From positions 21,627 through 85,626 of the forward strand of contig JAAOMT010000671.1 of the NCBI GenBank assembly GCA_016748015.1: 64,000 bases of DNA. Reading direction: 5' to 3'. Shown one piece after another: positions 22,089-32,289 of this stretch (its first letter is position 1; every line of letters starts with the position of its first letter). The notes under the pieces were generated by a model. That model had not been told where the DNA came from, made no database searches, and saw only the letters and a program-made list of their open reading frames with translations. The position numbers and the translations under genes were made by a program. The stretch comes from Geosiphon pyriformis (lineage: Eukaryota > Glomeromycota > Glomeromycetes > Archaeosporales > Geosiphonaceae).

Positions 22089-22860
22089 ATATTTTAAATG
22101 CCTTGATCTATATATAGCATTAACTGTTATAGCACACTTAAAAAGTTTTTTCCTTTCATTTTAATATTTATCTTTATTATAAGTAAAAGTTTCAATAAAT
22201 CTTACAATAACTGGATTTTATTTTGCAAGCCATGTTAAAAGACAATACTCTAAAAGACTATTTAGACTAAAATATTCATGATTTTTTTTCAAACTTATTA
22301 TATTATTATACAAATTATCTCATTCCCTTTTGTTAATTTCTTTTATGAATTTAATATGATCTTGTTGATTATTAAATGCTTCATCTAATTGCTTCTTTAA
22401 TATTGTATTCTCAGATAATAATTGCTGATTAATATTTTCTAACTCCTGTATCTGTTTTATATAAACTTTATATATTGGATCTGGCAAAAATACTTGAATT
22501 CTAAAATCAGAAAAAGTTTTTTCTAATTCTAATAACTTGTTATCATTAGAAAGTCTTGGTTTTTTTTTTTCTGTTTTTTTTTAAATCTAAAAAAGTTGAA
22601 TTATTTGATTTAGTAATTCATTTAATAAAAGACTTTTTAACAACAATCTGATTATAATATCTTTTACATAAAAAGTAATTATTTAGAGAGTTAAATAATA
22701 TAGTTAATTTAGAAAAATACTTAATTATTTTCATTATTCTAACACTAGCTGATATATGTTACTATTTTTGACTTTCTTTGGTCTTACCTTTTACTAATTG
22801 ACTTTTGTTATATTTATTGATAAGAGATTCAAACAAACAGAGTAAGTTTTTGGCATTCAT
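22089..22860 (-). pseudogene. Repeat-family fungal gene, 5' half (split by gypsy B)
   Basis: Reading from an ATG at 22860 (MNAKNLLCLFESLINKYNKS), the minus strand encodes a Lys/Asn-rich N-terminus, a predicted coiled coil (QELENINQQLLSENTILKKQ) and NPVIVRFIETFTYNKD. It then reads CAITVNAIYRSRHLKY up to 22089. With element B and one ATAT copy removed it continues in frame into VSAIDLATSAIKYL at 14040. Stops at Trp and Gln positions (TGA, TAA, paired TAG/TAA) and a frameshift in an A-run near 22565 show decay. TAA at Gln positions argues against a TGA=Trp code here. Confidence 0.6.
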
Positions 22861-22988
22861 TATAAAACAAGATGTAATTTTAAATCTAATTTAATAAAAA
22901 ACTACTATGTAAAGTTGTGTGGATTATTCCAGAATTGATCTACGAAATTTAAAATCTCCCTGACTGAAATTATACGAAGGAAAATGTT

Positions 22989-23046
22989 TGACGTCACTCG
23001 AGGAAGTCGCTGCACTCACGTGATAGATTAATACATTTTTACGTCA
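22989..23046 (+). promoter_or_regulatory. Promoter-like sites upstream of the multi-exon gene
   Basis: A perfect CRE-type palindrome TGACGTCA (22989-22996) and an E-box CACGTG (23017-23022) lie within 100 bases of the proposed start at 23083, with another ACGTCAT at about 23041. These CpG-containing sites stand out in a sequence that has lost most CpG. bZIP and bHLH factors commonly bind such sites; binding here is inferred. Confidence 0.45.
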
Positions 23047-23082
23047 TCAACACCGAATAACAAACCGCGTCTTCTCGTCAAA

Positions 23083-26056
23083 ATGCACTTGACAGCCGAA
23101 TGCCTTCAGTCTCTCAAATGTCGCGGTAATAATAAATATTGCACTGGTTTTCTTACAGCATACTGTATTGACGTTTTCTAACATTGATTTTTGTGCAGCT
23201 TTTTGGGAGAGTACGGACACACCTTCACTTAAGAAATTCCTAGAATTTCGGTTCCTTGCTGGTGACTTGAAAGACGAAGAAATAGAGCACTCTTACTAAA
23301 CATGACCTGAACACTATCGGTAGGCACTACTCTGAAGCGTCTGAAGTCGGACAGAATGTACTAAAGTGGAAACAGCATTTCAAGGGGAGTGTAACTATTA
23401 ATTTGGCAATATTAGCTACTTTGGAGCTGTCATGCAACCTGAGTACACTGACTACCCTGCTGGTACTGCTGGCAGTGGGAAAGGCCCGGTGCTTGTCGGT
23501 GAGAACCTGCTCAACGGATCCAAAGACCCAAGTGCTTGTCCGTGGTTGGCCTATATTCTAAGATACTCGCAGAGCGAGTCATCGTAGATTCTGTTGTAAA
23601 TCAGATAAACTTATTATTCTTTTTCTTTTATAAGGACTCTAAGAACTCGAAGATCATAGAGTCTTTCTGGGAAATACACGCAAAGAGAGAGAATGCTCTT
23701 ATGAAAAGCAAGTTACGTGAAGAGAAGGTCAAGACGCGAATGCTGGTGGCAGAAACGGAGGCTATTGCTAAGGTTCGGGAACTGCAGGTAAATTAACTGC
23801 ACATTCAATGCATCAAACAAATGCATTTATTTTTTATCTAATGTTTTATTGACTTTTTCATAGGCCGAGCAACGTTTAACAGTCAGAAGCGAAATGACTG
23901 AGCAAATGAAACTATATGCTGCGTCTGCCACAAAAATCACGAAGCTACTTTTAGATCAGAGCATTGGCACAGAGGGCACAGAGGTTGAAAATACTCCAGA
24001 TTTTTTTCTCTTCTTTTTGTCTTCTGCGCGGCGAAGGAGCTTGTAGTTGGAATTGATGGCCATTTTTGAAAGTGTTCGTTTCTTTCATATCATCCGTAGG
24101 TGAAAACTCCCCCAAGTTCCCCAACCATCGCGATGCCCAGGGTCGGGAGGACCAGGTACATAAATACGAACGAGAACCTACCATCCGCGACGACTATACG
24201 AAGGCGAGTGAACGCAGATGGTAGCCATTATAATCTTGAATTTATATTCTCTAATACAGGCATTCGAAGTCAGGCGAGACTGATATCTGCAGTGAAGAAA
24301 GCGACAGTATCTCGGAACCAGATTATGAAAGCTTTACTCGAGCCTACAATGGCATGAAAAACGACAAGAAATGGGTGTTATCAACTGGGACTATTGTAGA
24401 AGATGCCCTTTATAATTTCGGTATAAAGTGCATGCACGAACAGTGGGTTATTTTCGTTCATAGTTTATTATGTTAGTATATTGGAATTTAATATATTGAA
24501 ATCTCAAACTTATTGAAAGCCTTAGTCACTCTTTCGTTATCGACCCGGACGATGAAAATTATTTGAACGAGGGTATTTTTACCCAACACGAACTCGAGGA
24601 AATTCGAGGTTTTCAGAAAAAGGTGCTTCCGCCAGTGCCCCAAGACCTATTACTGTATTTAGACAGTTTCCGCACGGTATATATATATTTTTTATATAGT
24701 GCCATTATTTTTGTATGACTTTAAGTTTCTAGTTATCCTCTTTTGAATAGAGAACTACAGCCGACCTCAGACGATTGGTTTTTCGGCAAGAAGCAATGGA
24801 TCAAAACTTTGACCGACACGAAGACTTTGACCGCGACTGGATTCGGAATACAGTATACAATTTGTATGTAATATTACTTTACAGCTATAATTTGTAACTG
24901 GAATTCTAACTTGTACCTAAATTTACAGATTAAGGGAATATGAAGCCGACAGCCTTACCAAGGAACACCTGGAGCTATGGCTATTGATACATGTCTGGAG
25001 CTTCATTGATAAGGCATTCGAAAATATTTCAGGAATAGAAGCCGTTAGGTAAAGAGATTATTTTTAAAAAAAATTGCGCGATTAATTCCTCTCTAATTAA
25101 ATTATACACATATCGCAGAGGAGAGTCGTGTTGTCTGGCGTCGTCTGCAAGAAAGAATGAAAAACGGACTGTGGCTGCATTAATCACCCTGAAAAGAAAG
25201 ATGTTAGGTCGAAGAGGCGATCTAATTATTCGCAAAATATCTACGGAATACGGCTGTGCTGAGGCGGGAAAGCTCTTTCAAGGAGAGAAAGGCACAAAAT
25301 TGCTGTGTGAGAAAGGATTAAAAACTCCAAAAATGTTGAAGGATATATTCAACAGTCTTTGCGCAGCCGTCGACAGAGATGAACAGAAAGTTCGTAAATT
25401 GGAATCAATCGGATTCTTGCATGCAGGTGTGTTCTCTATGACGTTTTCCATTTAATCACAATCTGGGCTTTGTTTCTCAACATATTACTGTTTATTTTAG
25501 GACTCAAGATGTCGCTATTGAGACTTGATTCTCCTGCCGGATACACATGTCGTATTTCACGCTCAAAGTTACTTGAAATTCCTTCACAAGTTGCCGAATT
25601 CAGTTCGAAAGTGCTTCCTGTCATCTTGCTAGCTTGGAGAGCAAAGGTAGGCCGTAACATATTTAATATGACAGTAATCGTTAGCAACCTTCCTAACTGT
25701 ATCGAAAATACTTGCAGACTATTGTCGCCGAAATGATCCGGTTGGTTGAGGAAGAAAACGAGCTTGACGAGAAGGATCGGTTGCAGCATTTGCTAGACTC
25801 ATGTGAAACTTCATCGGCGTCGTCAAAGCGGGTGAAAGTGGATTTGCCATCAGCTCTAAATACACTTCAGAAGAGACGAAAGAAAATTTTATTAACAGGT
25901 ATGCTTTTTCTTTTGGTTTTAAATTGTGGAACCAAATTAATTTGTGTTTCGGTTGCTAAATTAGGTCAATTGGGGCGACCTGTTCCGTTAAAACTGAAGG
26001 CAAGGGAAGTTAGTGGGTCGAATGAAGACGAGTCGGATGGCGATGACAGTGTCTGA
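23083..26056 (+). CDS. Multi-exon fungal gene of an uncharacterised family (5' exon damaged)
   Basis: From 23635 on the gene reads cleanly through ten exons with short GT..AG introns: 23788-23863, 23984-24099, 24156-24259, 24443-24525, 24677-24750, 24864-24928, 25049-25118, 25427-25500, 25647-25717 and 25899-25964; it stops at 26056. The protein has a charged coiled-coil (KSKLREEKVKTRMLVAETEA), an acidic central part (CSEESDSISEPDYESF), a conserved-looking core (HVWSFIDKAFENISG, GRRGDLIIRKISTEYGCAEAG, LDSPAGYTCRISRSKLLEIP) and an acidic tail. I recall similar core proteins as multicopy and uncharacterised in Mucoromycota/Glomeromycota. Proposed first exon is 23083-23125, then an intron to 23198. 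The next exon has in-frame stops at 23297, 23303 and 23321 and apparent one-base shifts, so the 5' part is either pseudogenised or mis-assembled. CpG and GC are higher than in the neighbours. Confidence 0.7.
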
Positions 26057-26655
26057 ATTTCATTCTGCTCTTGAATCAAGTAATACATTATAATGATGTA
26101 CGGATATAGGGTCATCCCTATATAAAAATATAAATATTCACTTATGGAACCGAAGCATTTTGAAAAAAAAGAACGGGGTGAAAAATAGCGCCATATGTTT
26201 TCATTCCTTTAGGAATATTTCTGTGTGTTAATGGTGAACGGCAAAAGATTTTGAGTGGTGTGGTGAAGACAACAATGCTAGATACCCCTTTTCGATTAGC
26301 CAAACCGTGCGTTGGCCCAATGGAGCGCAGAGTGAACGACGACTATTGATTGGGTCAACCAAATTTGATAGGATAGCAGCAGGTCTATAGGTAAAATGAA
26401 TTGACGGTCAACATAAATGGAGCAATGGTGAAGTTGACAATATTGATGGTATCTTTGTAAACATATTGCTTGCTTTGAAATTCGATTATAATAAAAACAC
26501 AGAATGCTTTGATGACTATTTCCTTTAATTTTTAGCATTTTTTTCCTGTGCGGTCAGGTCACTTTCTTTACTCTAGCTTCAGTCAGTTCATTTTGTGAAG
26601 GAAGGGACGGTTTTTTCGAATTCTTGAACTCATCCGAAACTCGTGAACTACACAG
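26057..26655. other. Gene-poor spacer with a short duplicated fragment
   Basis: Contains the fragment described at 26104-26222. The rest (26223-26655) has no supported gene. AT content is moderate, unlike the deserts. Confidence 0.6.
26104..26222 (+). pseudogene. Truncated duplicate of the 26681-26998 ORF and its left end
   Basis: The pieces ATCCCTATATAAAA, ATGGAACCGAAGCATTTTGA, GCGCCATATGTTTTCA and AGGAATATTT appear in the same order as in 26656-26830, with internal deletions, so this is a shortened decayed copy. Its left end forms a hairpin: ATATAGGG and CCCTATAT separated by TCAT (26104-26123). Confidence 0.65.
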
Positions 26656-27025
26656 GATTATCCCTGTATAAAATATCAACATGAAACTAATTTACATCAA
26701 ATCCACTATGGAACCAAGAAATTATAGCACTATCAGAAGCATTTTGAAACAAGAGCAAGGCGAGAAAATTGCCCCATATGTTTTCAAAGTATCCGACACC
26801 AAAGCCATTCAGGAATATTTGGATAAAGAGAGAATTACCTATGAAATTTACCTACAATTATACGTCAATTCTAATAGAAGCATAAATATCACTCATCAAG
26901 AAGATATTTCTGGACGAAGTCAGCAGGAATTAAATTCTAAGAAGCGAGAATTACATGAAACTTCCGAAGAATCGAGGAAAAAACGAAAATATAATTAGTA
27001 AAGGTACGCATATATAGGGATAGTC
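26656..27025. mobile_element. Possible small element bounded by inverted repeats
   Basis: GATTATCCCTGTATA (26656-26670) and TATATAGGGATAGTC (27011-27025) are inverted repeats matching at 13 of 15 bases; they enclose the 105-codon ORF. A truncated copy of the left end plus ORF start lies at 26104-26222, consistent with a dispersed repeat. No target duplication was established. Confidence 0.4.
26681..26998 (+). CDS. Short basic protein, unknown
   Basis: A 105-codon ORF starting MKLIYIKSTMEPRNY; a second Met at residue 10 is the one shared with the truncated copy upstream and could be the real start. It has a globular-looking N-terminal half (KIAPYVFKVSDTKAIQEYLD) and a strongly basic C-terminal tail (SKKRELHETSEESRKKRKYN) resembling a nuclear localisation signal. 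No family recognised. The inverted repeats around it suggest a mobile origin. Confidence 0.5.
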   Translation: MKLIYIKSTMEPRNYSTIRSILKQEQGEKIAPYVFKVSDTKAIQEYLDKERITYEIYLQLYVNSNRSINITHQEDISGRSQQELNSKKRELHETSEESRKKRKYN

Positions 27026-27104
27026 TTATGTATTTTTTAATATGCTGTGTGGAAGAAATTTAACAAATTCAGACAAACTGTGCATAAAAAATATATATAT
27101 ATAT

Positions 27105-27677
27105 ATGATGAATGACAAAAATTTAACTGAATACGAGAAAGCTCTCCATTTTTTGGAACTAGGCTGTGGTTGCGGTTGCTCGTCCAAGGTTCCCAAGGAA
27201 GAGTTTGCTGAATTGCGGGAAGCTTTTCAAGCACTTTCCAAGCCCGAACAAGACATCTTTTTAATGGCCCAGCTCAAGACCATGGATGGTGGATCCATAA
27301 ACGTTAGTCGCCGTCTTAAGAAGAAAGCTCGCATTAATAAAAGGACTTTATACTGCTGAGGCCACAATACATCTCTTTGCCAGAAGACTTATTTGAATAT
27401 GCTAGGAATTGGTCGTGCCCACTTCGAGAATGTACGAGATCTAGGTACTGTGAAAGCCCAAGAAGCTGCGAACGGTCCTTTCCAGGAATTCAAGTTATTG
27501 AAGACTAGCAAATCCCCAACTCCTCAAGCTATAAAATCTTTGTCATTTCCAGTGCTTAAGCCTCTTCCTATGGAATTGAAACGCCAAGAGTACCTCTACC
27601 ACAATATTCGCCCCTTTGTCCTGGATGAATTCAAAGATATTACTTGCCCAAGACCAACCTATAATGACAATGAATAA
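27105..27677 (+). pseudogene. Internally deleted transposase-like repeat-family gene
   Basis: A single frame from ATG 27105 to TAA 27677 with one TGA (27357) where Trp fits (TLYCxGHNTSLCQKTYLN). The N-terminal part has a Cys cluster (GCGCGCSSK) and the phrases EFAELREAFQALSKPEQDIF and VSRRLKKKARINKRTLYC, then LNMLGIGRAHFENVRD. I recall these as the start of a large, transposase-like family common in these fungi. After FENVRD the sequence jumps to a different segment (YLYHNIRPFVLDEFKDITCP) that resembles the family's C-terminal end, so the catalytic middle appears deleted. The family name is from memory and the deletion is inferred. Confidence 0.5.
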
Positions 27678-27781
27678 AACATTTAAAAAGAAATTAATTG
27701 TCCTCGTTAATATTGCTAAAATAATATATATCTTCATAAAAAGGGTATAAGTATATTAAAAGAATAAAAATAGAAAAAATC

Positions 27782-28596
27782 ATGTTAAACATTTTAGAAG
27801 CACAACAACACGCAAACAAAGATTTACTAAATGAGATCGAAACACTGAAAAAGCAATTAGTCAATAAAGAAGTAAATCTTAAATGGGAAATTTGAAAGGT
27901 TGGTCGAGAAGAGTGAGGATATGGAGCAGAAGGATACAAATATTCTACTTTTAAAAATTTGGATGATAAATGATTAGAGGAAGGTAAAGTCAGAATGGCA
28001 ATCAACCCTAACGAAACCAGAGAATGAGCCAAAGGTTGTAAAAGAGTTTATTTCGATAGCATTACTGTTGAAGAGATGTTAGAAAGTTATTCTGATTTAT
28101 CCAAAGAATTACACACAACACGGGCTGAATACATTTCAAGATGAAGTGAACGAGGTTATCAACTTACTAGACAAAAGAAAGAGTATGAAGAGAAAATAGC
28201 TAAGTTAGAAGAGTTTAATAAAAGTTTAGACAGAGACCGCCGAGATGCTTGGAAAGCCGAAGATACTCATGTTGAACTTGCCAATGATATTGTTAAAATG
28301 GCGAAAGAACAAAATGAAGCACAAATAAAAGGTTTGAAAACCAAGAAAATGAAATTCAGCAATTAAAGGAGGAAAAAGATGATGCTTTAAGATTATTAGC
28401 AAAAGCAAAGCAGATAATTCAAGAACAAGAAGCATTGCTTAATTTACATGAAAAACCTTTACCATCTTTACCTAAAAAGCAGAACAAGTTTAAATTACTA
28501 GGAACAAAAATAAAAAACAAGTTTTCACAATTAGCAGAAAAGGTTAAATCTCAAACTCGAGAAATGGTTGCCAGAATAGAAGTTAGAACTAAGTAG
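27782..28596 (+). CDS. Mollicutes-type coiled-coil protein (TGA read as Trp; one frameshift)
   Basis: With the standard code this region is full of TGA stops; with TGA as Trp it is a single ORF from ATG 27782 (MLNILEAQQHANKDLLNEIE). The five TGAs are at 27893, 27914, 27971, 28025 and 28142, in contexts such as KWEIxKVG, DDKxLEEG, TREWxxx-like and ISRxSERG. No TAA or TAG occurs before a one-base frameshift near 28335, after which the other frame (FENQENEIQQLKEEKDDALR) runs to TAG 28596. The protein is a Lys/Glu-rich coiled coil with a C-terminal basic part (PSLPKKQNKFKLLGTKIKNK). TGA=Trp is the Mycoplasma/Spiroplasma code, used by the Mollicutes endobacteria of AM fungi. In nuclear DNA it would not be translated whole. 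Confidence 0.75.
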
Positions 28597-28605
28597 TTAG
28601 ACAAT

Positions 28606-29241
28606 ATGAGAGAATTGCTTTATACGATTCTTGACTTAGATGAGTGAAGCAAAGATACGACTTGTGACTTTTGCCCCAACTTCAACAAAAGGAACAAAGC
28701 AGTTTGCCAAATTAGAACTCGTAATAAGGCAAGTCATAAAATAGTCGATAGTGCTTGTGCTTGTGGAGAATGTAAGGAGAAATTTGAGAATGATGAGATA
28801 CTTAAATGTGAAAAATGTGGAGAATTAAAAACTAGAATGAGTTTTCATGATAACTGCCTTGAAAATGATGAAAAAGAATTGCCAATTTTACCTCATGAGG
28901 AAAGAGCTTCCACTAGATATGAACGACAAATAAACTCCTTGCAAGAGCAATTGAACGGAGCCGAATGAACCATCCAAGAAGAGCGAGAAGCCCACGAGGA
29001 TTTTATGGAAAAATCTGAAGGGTGAAGCAAAAGACAGAAAGAGGAATTACTAGACAAAATTAAGTGACAAGAATCAGAGATTGAACGTTTAAAAAAACTA
29101 ACTCCTCAAGAACTGGTTAATGAAATAGAATCTTATAAGGAAGAAGTTACTCAATTAAAAACTCAGTTAGAAAAATTGAATTCTCAACAGAATACTCAAA
29201 TTGAGGTTAGAAAGTGACCCTGATTGAAAGTCAGGAAGTAA
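28606..29241 (+). CDS. Mollicutes-type zinc-ribbon/coiled-coil protein (TGA read as Trp)
   Basis: Starts 10 bases after the previous stop, suggesting an operon-like pair. From ATG 28606 (MRELLYTILDLDE) to TAA 29239-29241, 211 codons open only with TGA as Trp. The TGAs are at 28645, 28966, 29023, 29065, 29215 and 29221. There is no TGG, TAA or TAG inside. An N-terminal Cys-rich part (CDFCPNF, CACGECKEKF, LKCEKCGELK) looks like paired zinc ribbons. It is followed by a long coiled coil (YERQINSLQEQLNGAE, SEIERLKKLTPQELVNEIES). No family name can be given. Base composition is richer in G and C than the flanking AT deserts. Confidence 0.78.
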
Positions 29242-29280
29242 TTTGAGCAAAAACAAAAATCATCAAGCCTGATGCCTAAA

Positions 29281-29331
29281 TGACGTCAAATGTTCACTTT
29301 GTCTGGTTTTGTTGCAGCACGCCCTATATGT
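29281..29331 (-). repeat. Terminal-like repeat at the right edge of the TGA=Trp segment
   Basis: TGACGTCAAATGTTCACTTTG followed by TTGTTGCAGCACGCCCTATA is the reverse complement of the sequence whose decayed form is at 10900-10950. It starts 40 bases after the last Mollicutes-type ORF and marks an abrupt change to an AT desert. It probably is the end of a dispersed element; the other end was not found. Confidence 0.5.
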
Positions 29332-30699
29332 ATTTTAAAACTAAAAAAAATAGTATTAAGCAAGCAAAAATATTTATTAAGAATTTAAAAAATTTTTTGT
29401 ATTTACTTAATATAGTGTGTACAACTTAGTTCTAATTATTAAATTTAATAAAATTCAAATTATTATTTTTTGTTTAAAAAAAATATATCAAATTTAATCA
29501 TAAAATAATAAAACTATTCAAATTAAATAATATTATATTTTTAAATTTTCTGTAAAATAATTTGGTTATTTATATATAATTAACATATATAATTATGTTT
29601 ATTGTTAATTGGCTAATTTAAAAATAATATATTAATTAAATTTTTTTTAATTATAATACTAGTTTTTTAATATAATACCAAATTAACTAATTTATTAAAT
29701 ATTAACTAATTATAAAACTGAATCAGAAATTTGGCAATATTAATAGTATTTTTTAATTGCAAATTCTGCTACTTAACTTGTTAAGTTTTTTTAATATATA
29801 TCTATATAATAAAATGCTTTTTTTGTATATTAATTATATTTATTAATATGTAATTATTCTTTTTTTATATATAAATAATAGCTTTTATTTATTTTATAAT
29901 ATTTAATATTTGATTGCTTTTTTGTTAATTTTATTGTTATTATTTTTATATATATATTATACACATAGTTAAAAAAAAATAATATTTTTAAATATTCCTT
30001 AATTAGTTAATTTTTTTTAATCCTAATATTAATTATTATTATATTATAATAAAATATATAGATTATAATTGTAAAATTACATGAACTTATGATTCAAAAA
30101 CTCGAATTTATATTAATAAAATATAATATTGCTGTGTTTTATAATAGCAAATTAATATCTTAAATTTTGTTACTTAAAAATTTTTTAATTAAAACTAAAT
30201 TATATATACTATATAACTTAATAAAATTTTTTACTTTATTTGATTAAATTTATATTTAATTTTAATTAATAGTATTGTTATATTTTATAATAAAATCATA
30301 TAAAATATATTCTGTTTTAACCAATTTTTATTTTTAATTACAATAATTATTATTATAAATTTCTATTAAATATTTGTTTATTAATAAGAAATTAATTAAT
30401 ATTATCTAACAAAATAACAATTCCAAATACTTAAAAAGTATACTATATTTATATATTATTAAGTTAAAATGTTACAAGATAATAAAATTAGAAAAAATTT
30501 TTGAAAATTTTATAAAATTTATTCATATAAATTATAAATAAGAAGATATATTTTTAAAAAACACATTACATGTTTTTAGAAAATAAATTATAAGTTTTTA
30601 AAAAACAAATAATATATCTGTTATTGTAATTAATCATACATATATTTTTAAATTAAATTAGATTTAACAAGATATTTTTATTATTTTATTTAAAATATA
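29332..30699. other. AT desert
   Basis: Almost only A and T with no supported gene. No recognisable element was found by eye. Confidence 0.6.
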
Positions 30700-32289
30700 A
30701 AATTAAAAATTTTGCTACTATTTATATAGTTTTAATTTTTTTTGAATTTAAAACACATAAATATTTTCTATATATGATTAATTACTTGGCTAATTCAGAC
30801 TATATTAAACAGTTTTATTAACACTAATTATATTGCTTGTATTAGTATAAAACAGATTATAAACTCTAAAACCAAAACAAATTATTTGATTTTTATTTAT
30901 ACTCAATAAAATAGTCATTTTTTTAAGATATAATTAGAAAGACCTTAAATAAAAATTGTATTTAGATTTGCAGAAAGTAAAAAACTATTTTTTTTTATAT
31001 TTATTTCTAAGTTTTAATTGAATAACCAAATTTTATTCTTAAGATTAATAATTAGATCATATACAAAATTAACCAGATTAAGCAAAACTAATTTAATATT
31101 ACCAAAAGCTAATATGACTTTGATTAGTCAAAACCTAAAAACAAAATCTTTGCTTATAATAAGATATAGACTAATATTATAAATACTCAAATACAAATTC
31201 TAAAAAATATAAAAAATATAAAAAAAATAAACAAATACCAGTTAAAAAAATTTAAAGTTTAAATTAATTAGTTAACAATTTATAATCTGTATTATAAATA
31301 AAACTATAATTAAAAAATTCAATATTATTATAATATATACAAGAAATACTTAGATATTGTTTATTATAAAATTTTTTTTGACAGTTATAAAAAGTTTATA
31401 ATACAAAACTTTTATAATAGAAATTTACAAACTAGTTAAAAACTTACTAATAAAATCAGTAATTATGTAAAAATTTAAATGTCAAACTAAAGCAATAAGC
31501 TTTTAATTAATATTATTCAAATAAATAAAAAATTATATTAATGTTAAACCTAATTTCTTATTAGATTTTTTTAATTAAGTTACTTATTGTTTTAGTAAAA
31601 TAGCAAATATTGTCAAAAACAGCTCTTTTATTAACAATTATAAAACTTTTATAAATATTAATAAGAAATATTAGACCAAAACTAACAGTACAATTCACTA
31701 ATACATTAATATATTTATTGTTTATTATATTAAAATGCTCTTTAAATTTAACTTAACTTACCAAAATGTTTTAATTGTAAATAATATTGACAATATAATA
31801 ATATTTTATTTAATAACAGTTATAAAAATTAGGTTTTTTTAAAGCCAATTTTGTTTTGCAAGTATTTAAAACTGCTTGGCTATCTAAATAAATAACAACC
31901 TAAAAAAAACCAAAAACATATTTAAAAATTAAAACAATTATTTGCAACTTAATCAAAGTTGATAAGAGCAAATTATAAACTTTTATACTTATTTCCAAAC
32001 TCAAATTAAAAAATAAGCTGTAATACTACTTATAGCAAAAAGTGTACTAAGATTTTTAACTAAATTATTTGTAAAAACTATAATATTAAACAAAATATTA
32101 TTTATTAAAGCAGACCAAATATTGTAAAAACAGAATGTTTTCAGCATATTTAATTTAAACAACAAATAAAAAAAGGCAAAAAAACTATTGAAAAAACAAT
32201 CAAAAATCACAAAATTAGAAACCAAAAAAAATTATAATAAAATTAAATTTTTAGAATTTTAATACTTTTAATAACAAAAATTTCTTTAT
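30700..32289 (-). mobile_element. Decayed LINE relic, 3' part (RNase H region)
   Basis: At 32225-32001 the minus strand reads NNILFNIIVFTNNLVKNLSTLF then AISSITAYF, matching the LINE RNase H segment IIHVYTDSSVKDLGSSGACG of the copy at 33164-39986. Downstream on the minus strand (to about 30700) lies AT-rich sequence of the length expected for the C-terminus and 3' UTR. Left limit is approximate. Confidence 0.5.

Noticed and set aside
22089-22860. TGA=Trp reading for this minus-strand gene
   Set aside because: TAA also occurs at an expected Gln and paired stops occur elsewhere, so C-to-T decay of a fungal gene explains it; it also joins the fungal family gene at 14040.
26296-26538. Minus-strand 80-codon ORF
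   Set aside because: No supporting features; spacer sequence with no homologous copy noticed.
27091-27108. (AT)n run just before the start at 27105 as a regulatory site
   Set aside because: Simple AT repeats are common throughout; nothing specific supports function.
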